From Tubiluchus corallicola (lineage: Eukaryota > Priapulida > Priapulimorpha > Priapulimorphida > Tubiluchidae): a DNA stretch of 64,000 nt. The translations under genes were made by a program, and so were the position numbers. A model generated the notes under the pieces. The model was not told the origin of the DNA, did no database searches, and worked only from the letters and a program-made list of their open reading frames with translations. Numbering within the stretch: the stretch's first letter is position 1; each line of letters opens with the position of its first letter. Shown in pieces: positions 33,501-44,042 of the stretch. The DNA lies in contig JAQGDQ010001055.1 of NCBI GenBank assembly GCA_030141605.1, forward strand, positions 1 through 64,000. Direction: 5' to 3'.

Positions 33501-34990
33501 GACTTCGACAAAGTTATCTTGCGCACGAGCTGTTCAAGATCGCCAACTGGTGGCAAAACTTTTCGCTTTATCGTCAGTGACACAGTATTGCCACTTTCCA
33601 TCAGCACACGTATAGCCGTAGTATTATCTATGTTCTCCAGCATCACACCATTAGCACTGATAATGCGATCATTAATTTGCAACTTGCCTTCAGCTGGACC
33701 GGCATGCAAAACGTCGGATATTGCAATTGAAGGATCGCCACTAGCGAAATGTGGATTATCAGTTCCACCACTCACAGCAATTCCGAATCCGAACCCCGGT
33801 ACGCGTGTCAGTGTCACATTATGCACCTCCCAGTAAAACCGATCTCCCAGTTCGTCAATTTCATAGCTAACAGGCCTGTAAAATCAAACAATAACAGCAT
33901 AAAAACAGTACAATATATAAAAGCTAAAAACCTAGCTGTGAATTTATAATTATGTGTTATATGATTAATGCAAGACAATTTATTAAACCAATTTAATAGA
34001 CAAGGTATTGCATATGTTTTGTCAGTTTTTATGGGCAGAAAACAGAAAACAATATAATTATTGGAGGCTAAAACTGCATTTTGTCTGTCGTTAATTTTTG
34101 CCAAAAACGTTAAGAAGTAAACCTAAGCGTTAGTCATCGTTAATTCAAAAAATGAAGTACAAACTCCTTACCCATCCTTCCATGAGCCGGTTCCGGATTC
34201 TTCGCACTGGCTTCTGTTATCTTTTGCCCAGTAACCTCTTGCTGAGCCATCATTAAAAGACCTACGAAAGAAATTAACCTGATCAATATAAAATATTACT
34301 AGAGCAGACAAACTTCAAAAAACATAACAAAAACGATTAATATTACTGAATAACATTTTATGCAAATTACAGTAACATATTTAATACTTTGTTGTTGGGA
34401 AAATTTGTTTATAATTGTATAGCCAAGAGGAATTTAAAAGACTGTAAAAATGTACAAAATAATAAGCTACATTTAAGTAAACAAACTTTATGGAACCTTA
34501 AGAATGCAATATAGTGTAGGAAGCACACTGTACTTTCTCTTGCATTGAAACATTACAACGTATCTCATTTTTTACACTTAAAGACAGATGTTTGCCCAAC
34601 ATACTACTACATAACAGTGCATGACCGTAGCACATTTTTTAAAGTAGCACAGCTTGGTTTCTAGTTTGAACTTAAAACTTTTTATCCTTGAAAAACAAAA
34701 TTAAGAGCCCTATTTATAAACAACATAAATAGAGTAAATGTTAATTACATAATAATAAAAACAAACCTGGATCGATTAATATCTGCCATGTTATTACTAA
34801 ATTTTGGTGACCCAGCAGCAGACAGGACTGACTCAATGGTCGTGGCATTGACTGGAGAGTATTGTTGTTGTTGCTGTTGCTGCTGCGGTGGTGCACCACT
34901 GTCATAGGTAAAAGATGCATTTCCAGATTCCGATTCTGGCGGCAAGGAATTGATGCCTGGCATGCTACCGTCTTGGTTTGGCAGTGACAT
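23272..34990 (-). CDS. TJP1: ZO-1 / tight junction protein (polychaetoid orthologue), eleven coding exons, 1553 aa
   Basis: Exons in transcript order: 34990-34767, 34261-34172, 33875-32741, 32055-31869, 31037-30800, 29454-28306, 27906-26907, 26576-26393, 24586-24467, 23883-23774, 23496-23272. Splice sites are all GT...AG, phases agree throughout, total 4662 nt. The protein is a membrane-associated guanylate kinase homologue that scaffolds cell-cell junctions, binding claudin-type tails (PDZ1), partner ZO or JAM proteins (PDZ2/3) and actin-linked factors. Order: PDZ1 122-210, PDZ2 222-300, PDZ3 435-515, SH3 533-600, catalytically dead GUK 660-830, proline-rich region 1340-1400, ZU5 1403-1553. 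The ZU5 domain identifies ZO-1 rather than ZO-2/3. The first Met (34990) follows an in-frame TGA at 35015-35017. Ends SVSVLVDHF, as in vertebrate ZO-1. Confidence 0.96.
26393..26576 (-). CDS. TJP1: ZO-1 exon 8: proline-rich segment
   Basis: Encodes residues 1342-1402, including [20 protein letters not shown], a likely SH3-ligand type stretch. [13 protein letters not shown] just before it resembles a conserved block near the ZU5 domain of vertebrate ZO-1. Confidence 0.93.
26649..26800 (-). mobile_element. LINE 3' fragment with (TTAC)n tail, in ZO-1 intron 7
   Basis: Minus-strand sequence ends GACAAATAAAGATACTTACTTAC. It shares CAAATAAAGAT with the 3' end of the LINE at 973-4525 and the tetranucleotide tail with 11040-11187. 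The 5' truncation point is uncertain. Confidence 0.5.
26907..27906 (-). CDS. TJP1: ZO-1 exon 7: low-complexity linker
   Basis: Encodes residues 1008-1341. Rich in Ser, Pro, Thr and charged residues with a Thr/Ser tract around [20 protein letters not shown]. No folded domain; in vertebrate ZO-1 the equivalent part binds actin and other partners, though I cannot align the motif. Confidence 0.93.
28276..28300. repeat. (TA)n at the ZO-1 exon 6 donor
   Basis: About twelve TA units begin three to four bases into the intron (GTATT, then ATATAT...). Length variation here could affect donor strength. Confidence 0.9.
28306..29454 (-). CDS. TJP1: ZO-1 exon 6: guanylate-kinase-like domain and acidic linker
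   Basis: Encodes residues 625-1007. [19 protein letters not shown] replaces the P-loop (GxxGxGK) of true guanylate kinases, so the domain binds protein rather than catalysing GMP phosphorylation, as in all ZO proteins. [20 protein letters not shown] and HLFTATVQL are conserved landmarks. The donor lies three bases before an uninterrupted (AT)n tract. Confidence 0.95.
30800..31037 (-). CDS. TJP1: ZO-1 exon 5: SH3 domain and basic U5-like region
   Basis: Encodes residues 545-625. [15 protein letters not shown] and [11 protein letters not shown] are the SH3 core, followed by [12 protein letters not shown], the conserved end of SH3 in MAGUK proteins. The basic tail FFRRKSARR leads to the GUK domain. 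Confidence 0.94.
31383..31688 (+). mobile_element. MITE family A, copy 2 (ZO-1 intron 4), ~306 bp
   Basis: Begins GGCGCGTTCAGACTAGCAAG and ends near CTAGTCAGAACTCGTCG. It aligns with the reverse complement of 16396-16714 over the whole length, sharing tttgctctcta(a/g)tctgaaca and gagttactgtcagcaa. No coding capacity. Confidence 0.75.
31869..32055 (-). CDS. TJP1: ZO-1 exon 4: end of PDZ3, start of SH3
   Basis: Encodes residues 484-545: [18 protein letters not shown] completes PDZ3 and [14 protein letters not shown] starts the SH3 fold. Confidence 0.94.
32741..33875 (-). CDS. TJP1: ZO-1 exon 3: PDZ1, PDZ2 and most of PDZ3
   Basis: One 1135-nt exon encodes residues 105-483. PDZ1 has the carboxylate loop [14 protein letters not shown]2 has the atypical loop EFGIVLG with [16 protein letters not shown], the region that swaps strands to dimerise in vertebrate ZO-1. 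PDZ3 has [15 protein letters not shown] and continues in exon 4. A Ser/Arg-rich linker (RGRSRSRAS) follows PDZ2. Confidence 0.95.
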
Positions 34991-35039
34991 CTTTTGGTCA
35001 CAATTCAAGCAACTTCATTTTCAACAAGCCGATAACACC
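34172..35039 (-). CDS. TJP1: ZO-1 exons 1-2: variable N terminus and 5' UTR end
   Basis: Coding part is 34990-34767 and 34261-34172 (residues 1-105). Exon 1 begins at 35039 after a good acceptor (pyrimidine-rich, then ttacag), giving 49 bases of 5' UTR in this exon, so transcription starts further upstream. The segment has low complexity with an eight-Gln run encoded by mixed CAA/CAG; no domain recognised. N-terminal extensions like this vary between ZO-1 isoforms. Confidence 0.85.
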
Positions 35040-38000
35040 CTGTAATTGCAAAAATAAAAGTTTAAAATACTTCACGTCACGCAAGCCTATGTTATTATTT
35101 CAGTTAGACATTGACAACATACAGACACTAATAATGATTTATTTTCTCTTTTCTTAAGTAAACACAAAAGTACAGATTTTTACACGTTTGAAAAGCAAAC
35201 ATTTTTGGACTAATGTCACATGGCTGGGCACCAAATAAATACAGTAAAGTAAATTTATTGATATTACGAAGCATTTAAACAACAAGCGAGAATATTTATT
35301 GCTCCATAATACAATGACTCCTGTACAACAGTAGACCATTATACATCTGCAGTCATCCAATACTTTTAATTTTACAGAGCAGGTAATAAGATTTCACGGA
35401 AGATCTTAAAATTTAAATAATTTCTCTCCCATTGACACTTTACACGTTGATATTTTGTCATTGAAAAGCCGTGAACAATTTTGTACAAAAAGTTCATCAA
35501 AACTTCAGCCCGAAGGTTACACTGGAGACCCACGACTACCAACCACCCCTCGGTTTGTCAGAGTTCACTGGTCCAAGATGGTCGCCTGACTGCCTGGACG
35601 CGTTGGAGATGCGATTTATTATTCAAAATAACAAGTTTTTAAGAGTAAAGTACACGCTGCCTGACGCTGTGCCTGCAGGCGTTAAGGGGCCATTTGGTTT
35701 ACTATAGTAGTAGTACTCCTGCACGCTGAGTTCTCAGCCAGTGCGCACAACAACTGTTTTTGAACTTACAAACGGCTGAAAAAGTCGAGATACTGAAAAC
35801 GCTTACTAAGATGCTACCTTAATTTTATGTTTCTTTTAATGATAGTTTTGAATATAGTTACTACCTGATTATTATTTTATTATGTTATAGAATCATAAAA
35901 GCAGTTGTTGTAATGAAATTGCATGAATGATATGCATACGTCTGTATATATGTATATATTTGCAAATAACCGAGGGGCTCCTTGGAAAGCAGTCCTAAGC
36001 ACTGAAGGAGCTACCCTCATAAAAGATTACTATAATAAATAAATACACCACATAGAGCTAACACAGATCTGGGAGCGCTTTAATTCGTCATTAAGCAGAC
36101 AAAATTGTTCTTGCTAGAAACAAGTTTACGAAAAACTTGAAGACTGATAAATGATTTCACACTTCGCATAATCTTAAAAAAGGTACAGAAATGATTATGG
36201 AGAAATATCTACCATCATTCCTTTTAGTTACTGCATAGCAACCTCTTGGACAGCGAAGTACAAACGACCAAAATATTTAATGTTAACCCCATTAATCTTT
36301 CTATCTGTTGTCATGGCTCATGAAAAATTAACAGGTAAAAAGAGAAAACGTGTCTAAAGGCAGACCTTCCTACCTTCGTCTGTAATGACGATAGTAATGA
36401 CAAAAACGACGACAACGATAATAGACCAGAAAACTAAGAATGTCCATAAGGAAAGGCGATCATGTCAAAAAAATTATTAAACTGAACATGAAAATGACAG
36501 AACTGAAGGATCAGCCTCTTCTTTCAAAATAGACAGTCTAAAATTAAGAGTACTTTAATTGCGAGAACAGTGGAAGGAAATGTAAACGATAAAAAACCTT
36601 GAGTATATTTTTAAACCAGTCGAGTTTCGTAACATCTTAAGACAATGGTTGATCTACATAAATTGTAGAATGCATCCGTTTGCTTTCTTCGAAATTTTTA
36701 AAATCTGGGTCACAAACTGCGGAAGTTATACTTTGGCTCACAGTTAAAAGCTTTTCAAATCAAACCGACAGTTTTGATCAAATCCAAAAATGCCTTTCTA
36801 ATGATGACAATGACTCCAAGATCATGGTACGCATGAATGAAAAGGCAACAACAGCAAAACAAAACAACACTGACCGTAAAATAGAATAGCAAAGCAGTGC
36901 CTTTGTGTTAGACAAAGAGAACCTGCTCACTGCTTAGCCTTAGATAAACATGATCAAAGGAAATGGAGCCTATTACAGAAGGATATGATGATATGCATTA
37001 AATGGTGACAATATTACAAACGTAGTTGGTGAACAGCAGTAAATAAGATAGTACTGAAGTCTACAGGAAGCCTACAGTCCGAAACAGTTAAAATATTCCA
37101 CAACAGAGAAATCGGGAAAGCAAACAGAAGGTTTGAAAAAAACTGGGTGAAGCAAACAAATTAAGAAAATTTGGTGTCATGTACTCACGCGCCTTACCAC
37201 CTGTATCCTACAGCAAGCTCTGCAGAACAGCAGAAAGACTGGATGAGAATTACGATTAGTAAAAAAAAAGACATGGAAGAAAAAATGCAAACGGAATTTC
37301 ATGATTTTCATGTAGTTCTATTCAGCTGACTGTAAATTCCTAATTATCTAATAAATGGCTAATTTCACAATAACACACGACAAATGACTGCTGTTATTAA
37401 TCTTGAGCTTACACCTCACATTGTACTAAACGATAGGAAACCTCCGAGGATTATGCAGTCATTAACTTTAGGAAAACACGGTGTCAGCCTAAAACATGAA
37501 AATCGTTTGCTCGCATGTGCGTCCATTTGCCAGGTTAAACCCAGTGTCCCCAAGCATTACCAGCAAAGGTTAATTATTTCTTACGCTAAACTGAAAATAA
37601 GTGGGCAACGTTGGCAAGAACCAGCTCAGGTAAACGCTACCTGTCAGGTGTAAAAGCATAAAATTTCGTGCACGCAAGGGTATATGACCTGACGAGATGC
37701 AATAATGCTCGGGTGCTGCAATGTATACTGTAATTATGATAAAGCTAATATAGTACTGAGAGTACACGGACAAGACTCCTTGCCAGGGATGAGCAAATCG
37801 ATGGGTCTTATCCATGTCTCAATGTGCTATAGGATCCAGTGGAAATATCTGAACTATTCACTGATTACGTAAAATATCCTAATTAAATTTTACTGAAACA
37901 TAAACTACCAAATGCACATATTAGTATATAGTTAACACATCCAAAATACTGACCTAATTACTTGGTACTAAAAATTGAAGTACCAAAGTGTTAATTAAGA

Positions 38001-41000
38001 AATCAAAAAGAATAAGCTAAGTACATAGTGCTAAAATAAAAATACCAAAGTTACCTAAATACGAAAGCGTTCGAAAACACTGAGTTAATTAGTTACTGAA
38101 AAGACTGAAATCACGAACCACAAGCCATGATCCCATGTGGGATTTATAAATAGTGATGTACATCACAACTCATTACTGGGTTTATGCAGGAAGTAAGCAT
38201 TTGCATGGTATCACACCAGCCAATCCACTAATGAAGTCGAAGTGTATTACAAGAGCATCGGCTATCAGTTACCGCCAGGTTTCTGCACTATAACCACCAC
38301 TAGAAGAACTCACGAACTTCAATGTCTAATACAACCCATACGACAAGAAATTCCGTTGCAAACGAACATTTAGTAACTCAGAGAGCCAGCACGCTGAGGG
38401 AATCAATACGTGCAAATGCAGCCAATATCGTTATCAGACGAAATCATAATCCTCCTCTTGACAACGAGGATGCAGACGCCAGACTAATTTAAACGCAAAA
38501 TGGAAACGACAACGCGGCGAGTAAGTAATACCAAAGAAAAGCAGCAACGGGCAGTTTGCTCTGTAACATCTGCAATGCCAATAAAGAAAACGTTCCACGC
38601 TCTCCTTTTGTCTCCCATCTTCTCATGGGTATTTAGATTTTTCATCTACATAAGTGTTTACAGCTTTATACCTTCCCCCACCTTCTTTACCTTGGAACTC
38701 ACTACCAACATTTTGCACGCCATTTGAATCAAACTACCACTTGGAAAACAACTCAAAAGTTGAAAGCAGCAATATAAACACAATAATCAGGCTTATCGGT
38801 GTAAGTAGAGATTTGGACACAAAACGTCACTTAATTGGACTTACAAGACTTGCAGATGTCTTCAAGAAAGATGGAAGCCAATTAAGTTAGAAAACAGATG
38901 ATACGGACAATCCTAGTGCCATTCAGGAAGTGATTTGGATAATCTGTCCGCCACGTGCCCAGCACATACAAGGATCACGCAGTCAATCCTCGCTGCCCTC
39001 GAAAGCAGTAGAAATTTATCCTTGTTTTAATAACAAGTATTAATTAGTAATCAAACATTAAATTACAGACCAATTAGTATAAAGCTAGAATCACAGAAAA
39101 AGCTGCTTTAAACCAAGTCTTGTGACCAAAAACTATAAAAGTCCTCGATTTTAGTTCAAGATTCTATCAAGCACTTTAAAAAAGACAAAAAAGTACACAG
39201 TTTAAAAAAAGAAGCCACTTTGGCAAAATACATGTATAAGTGCTTTATTAACCAAAAACAAAACGTAATAGGTGCACAATTTTTATTTTAACAATGCAGA
39301 TTGCTCTGAAAGGAATAATGCGATAAAAATATGCTGAATGGCTAATATGCTTAAATATGCAGACGAAATCAGAAAGAAATGCGGTTGAGTGTTAAGCCAT
39401 ACAGTAAAGATATACATTAGTATGACCTTACTAACTGTATTTTGCATGGTTAGTTATGCTTATAGCATTTGCTAGAATTAATTGCTTCTTTTCGAACACC
39501 ATGTACTACAACAATGAAATCTATACATGTTTAGTGAATGCCGTATAGAGAGAGTTAAATGTCAAGCATTACATGATTACTCTTTACATGATGCCTAATA
39601 GGCGAACGACCTACGTAACGCTACGTTTTATGCCAAATACAGTTTCAGGTCAGTTAAAGTAATGCTAGCAATACAAAGGGTTATCATTCATTGTCACTTA
39701 GTAAAGTAGTAAATGATCAATCAATATTGTTAAATATGAATTTGTTTCAGTAAGGTCACCTTTACTTACACAGACAAACAGGGTAAAGCAGAGGTGATTT
39801 CTTGAGAATTTCAGAGCGAGTAACTGCCATCTGGTGTTGGAATCCGAAGATAGGTGACATTTCAGAAATCGCAAACGTCTGGAAGTTGTTCAGAGCTAAG
39901 GTTTTGCGTGAAAGCATGCCAGCCGCATCGTATACTTCACCTCAAAATAACACGTTGCTATGTACAGGCGTAGCATCTCAAAACAGATGCAAGACATCAA
40001 CTTCAGGGATTACCTAAAGATTTGTGGCTTCCAAAAAATCCTCAGTTTGCTCCGAATAAGAAGCACTGTAACTAAGAGCCACACTAGGCCCTCAATAACT
40101 TAATGTAAAATTCAAATTATATTGGCTTATATTTGACACAGATCTTAACAATTGCTCTCTTTAAAGTTAAACATAATCTGTATAAAGAGATGCTAGGTGG
40201 GTGACCCGGCGCACAATGCATCACACCATCAAGTCTACTGAGTTCTGTATAGTTCCCCGTATTAGTGCATTTTGATTTTGGAAACTGTAAAATGAGCCTA
40301 CAAATTAACAGCAATGACGTAAGATTTATTTACAATTATGCGTACAGAAAGACAATTTTAACAATGTTCAACGTATGAACATAAGTTTATAAAAACCAAT
40401 AAGACGAGCGTGTTTTATACCTTCATTGAAAATGACAGACACGTGTCCACACAGGCCTGTAACTGAAATATTACAGACTAGAAAGATTTCAGTGAGAGGA
40501 ATCCGGTCACTTCTGAATGTTTCACAACAACGCCTCCTGTTTATAGTTATGTGCTTTTCCGCCGACATTTCTGCATGTTTTCAACACAAAATATCTTGCG
40601 CATTGCACATTCAGTCACTACGCAACTGCATTATCACGCAACGCATTCAAACATAATTAATAAACTGATTAATTCAATTATACAGGAAGCAATGTATTCA
40701 GCGCTCAATAAACACTCTTGCATACCAATGTCACTATTACGCATAAATTAACCGGCGTGTACTTTATTCCCAGTCAATGTTCGCATGAAAATACTCATGG
40801 AATCTATGAGATTTCAAACAATCTGGTATTCCCGACATGTTTCGGGCAGTACCCGAGTAACCCGACGCACGTCATAGTCGTCGCCGCTAGCAATGTCAAC
40901 ACGCATGCAACTACAATACACATCTTGAATCATTTAATAGCAAATAGTTGAAGCGAGACACGCGCAGTGCCCCGGCCGCATGAACAATTTCACAAATGAG

Positions 41001-43620
41001 TTGGCGTTAGAGTGTTCTGCCTTTCCATATTTCATTATCCTGCCGAACGCTATTATGAGGTATCCGTACGCACTGTACGCCGGCGGTACCTGGGCCCCCA
41101 ACTTCGATGTACAGATCCGTAGCATGGGCCCCCTCAGGCTCAAAATGATAATACTTTTGAGCATGCATAATACTCAAAATGCATAGTTAAACATACATTT
41201 TTTGGAAAACTTCGAATTGTTATAAACTAAAGGATTTTGGATTTTAGGCTACAATTGAAGAGTTTTCTGTTTGTTCTAGCTGTTTATCTTCCTTGCCTCG
41301 CCGAGGCACCTGAGTCAATTCAACCAGGAAATGGAACGAATATTTCTCCAAGAAAATTCATCAAGTAAAGGCAGTAATTAAGCAAACAATGGCAACGAGG
41401 AGTATCGACCAAGCTGTTGATTATTCTACAGACAGGGTTAATGTGACACCTTGTTTGAGATTAACATTCTTTTTGTCTTTTGTTTCTAGACACAAAGCAA
41501 AAAATAGTCCTTATAAAGTCAATTAGTGTATGCAATTAATATATTAGTTCTTTTCAGGGTATGCAATAAAAGAAGTGACTTTTGCCTTTCTGAAGATGTA
41601 TGCAGACGAACTGGAAACAGTAAAACGATATCTAAACTAATGTTGACCAATTACCAAATAGCAAAGAGTCACGTGGGCAGCAGAAAGTACTTGAAGACAG
41701 AGACATTCGGCACGTGTCTTTCAAGAGGTTTACATTTGACACACGTGTTAAACATGTGAACTTCGGGTCATACACAGTCTCTGACAGATAAAAATAATAA
41801 ACATGGAGAATAAGCGGCAAGGCTTGTTATTGACGAATGACGACCAATTCAGTGACCCGATTCATATAATTCTTGAAGTCCGTGTACCATTTAAGACGGA
41901 CAACTGTTTAATAGTAACGTAACGTTCAACTGGTCAACAGTGAAAAACGTTGGTGATTCTATCTGATTCTATTGTAAAGTCACTGATCCAGAGAGCCGTC
42001 TATTTTAGCTACTATATGACCATCATTTGATACTCTCACAATTACTGGATTAGTAAGGAGAAGTCTTCCATGATAAGTTTCTACTCTGCGGGACCACAGC
42101 GGCTAAGTATTTTTTTTACAAATCGCCCAGCATCTCCATGGAAATAGAGTTCGCATATCTAGTGATAATAGGCACCTGTTGGCGTAATTCTTGAATCAAG
42201 TAAATGTTGAACTTTCAGGAAAACAGGCTTCTGCCAAGGTACAGAATTCCATAAATAAATATCTGAGACAAAATGTATTTATAAGCAAACATTTAGGAAC
42301 GTCGAGGATGAGTTTATGTTAACGAAAAAACACAAAAATTAACATTTTAATTAAAACGTATTAAGTTGCCTAAAGTGAACGGACTTTAGCAGTGCAACCC
42401 TTAATGCAAGCGTAAATAAATACCACTAGAAAGGTTTTGAAAGGACGCGCAAGTTATTACAAAAATCGACCAAAAGTCTCCAATCTGCCAAGCTTCGTCA
42501 CAAGTTCGCAATTTCAGCAAAATAAATGCCGTGGTGATGCAATCTGCGAATGTAGGTCAACCTTTTATTAATGGAAACAAGAAAGGCAAAAATTGCAAAT
42601 AAGACGAAAACACCAGAAGACGACGGCAGGCGGAGAAAGAGTGTGTGTGAGAGAGAGAAAGAAGTAAGAAAGAGAAGATGAAGAAAGATGCAAGGCAAAT
42701 GAAAAAGAGAAGCATACAGTCCAAGATAATGCAATAAGAGTTTAAACTGCGATAAAAAGCCTCAGCACGTAATAGGATCTGCAAACGTTCTGCAACATTC
42801 GGTTAAATTGAATTTCATCATCGCACTGTTACTGCACGCTGAACTCGATTAAATAGCATGTAATATCATCGTATTACTGCAACTAAAATGATAAAACTTT
42901 CAATTTTGACAAAATTTAACTGCCGAACAAAAATATTGGTGTAGTAGAACTAGGCTGAACATTTTCCCACCAAAGCATGATGTAATGATTCACTATACGG
43001 ATGCAGTTGCATTCACTGACAAGTAATTATTAAACAGGATATGCAAATTAGACCAACATGCACGGTTCCAAATTAATTTGGTAAATATCAATTAATTATA
43101 TATCCCTTCATACCTGTGCACTCACTGTGCCTAATTGATTTAACATAATAATTATATTGTCCTGGCTGTATGACCGGTATCACCAATTAAAGAGCTACGT
43201 AGGGCAAAATGTCATTTATGAAGCGAATACCCAAGGACCATGGGAGTGATGGGACCACTCGATGAAGCTGCAATTATCTTACAAGTATAGCTGTTACGAG
43301 TAAAGACTTCTTTGGAAACAAATTAATCTCAAAGATCTTGAATGCTATACAAACAAGCGTTTTGTGCACGGTTGTACATTGCACGACAGATAGATTATGT
43401 GGCGCATTCAGTGATTTATTTCAATTACGTCGATCAAATATATTTGAACGTTGGGTATGCAAAGTGAATATGAGCTTAGATAACTTCAGTCTTTCTTCAA
43501 AGAAAGTTACTAGTCATACAGACACCGACATACAAGCATAAAATAACCAGAAAATAAAGCCTAACGTGAAAAGGCAGCAAATGGGTGTTTTAAGACGCAG
43601 GGTTTTGAAGTAATATTATT
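35040..43620. other. Gene-poor region upstream of ZO-1 coding exons
   Basis: About 8.6 kb with no recognised coding sequence. It may be leader intron of ZO-1. 35560-35760 is richer in CpG than its surroundings and could hold a promoter, but no motif is decisive. Short frames (35471-35707, 36680-36889, 37384-37653, 39802-40017) match nothing I know. Confidence 0.45.
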
Positions 43621-43626
43621 GTACAG

Positions 43627-44042
43627 GGTGTCCATAAAGTCTGGGTACATAGTAAAAACAAATACTTTTTAAAAAACAATTTTATTCAATTTTGATGTTG
43701 ATAAATAATATTTTCAACATGATTTCCATCATTTTCAATGCATAATTTGATGCGTTTTACAAAATTCATGTGAACTCGATGGAATAGATCCGCATTGCCG
43801 TCGATTTCAGCACACTGACTGGTAATGCGTTCTCTTAAATGGCTTAAATCTGTAATCTTCATCGAGTACACTTTCTCTTTTAGCACGCCCCAGAAAAAGA
43901 AGTCAAGGGGAGTACGGTCTGGTGAACGAGGGGACCACTCTACATTGACAAGACAAAGCCATTTTCTTTCTGAGGAGAAAAAATAAAAACAAATAAATAA
44001 ATAGTAAAATCCCTTATGTACCCAGACTTTATGGACTTTATG
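43627..44042 (-). mobile_element. Tc1/mariner-superfamily element, internally deleted, ~415 bp
   Basis: Inverted ends CCATAAAGTCTGGGTACA (43632-43649) and TGTACCCAGACTTTATGG (44017-44034) bracket it. Between them a minus-strand frame (43704-43937) encodes the C-terminal part of a DDE transposase: EWSPRSPDRTPLDFFFWG, then KEKVY, LRERI and NHVENII. SPDxTPLDF carries the third catalytic Asp; the first two catalytic positions are missing, so the copy is inactive. Relatives with these signature words are widespread in arthropods. Confidence 0.8.

Noticed and set aside
35471-35707. 78-codon forward frame upstream of ZO-1
   Set aside because: Mildly protein-like and CpG-bearing, but not recognised; it lies where a ZO-1 promoter or leader could be. 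No splice sites or partner exons found.
41060-41130. GC-rich patch (cgccggcggtacctgggccc...)
   Set aside because: Locally unusual composition, but no inverted repeats, recurrence or gene context that would support a call.
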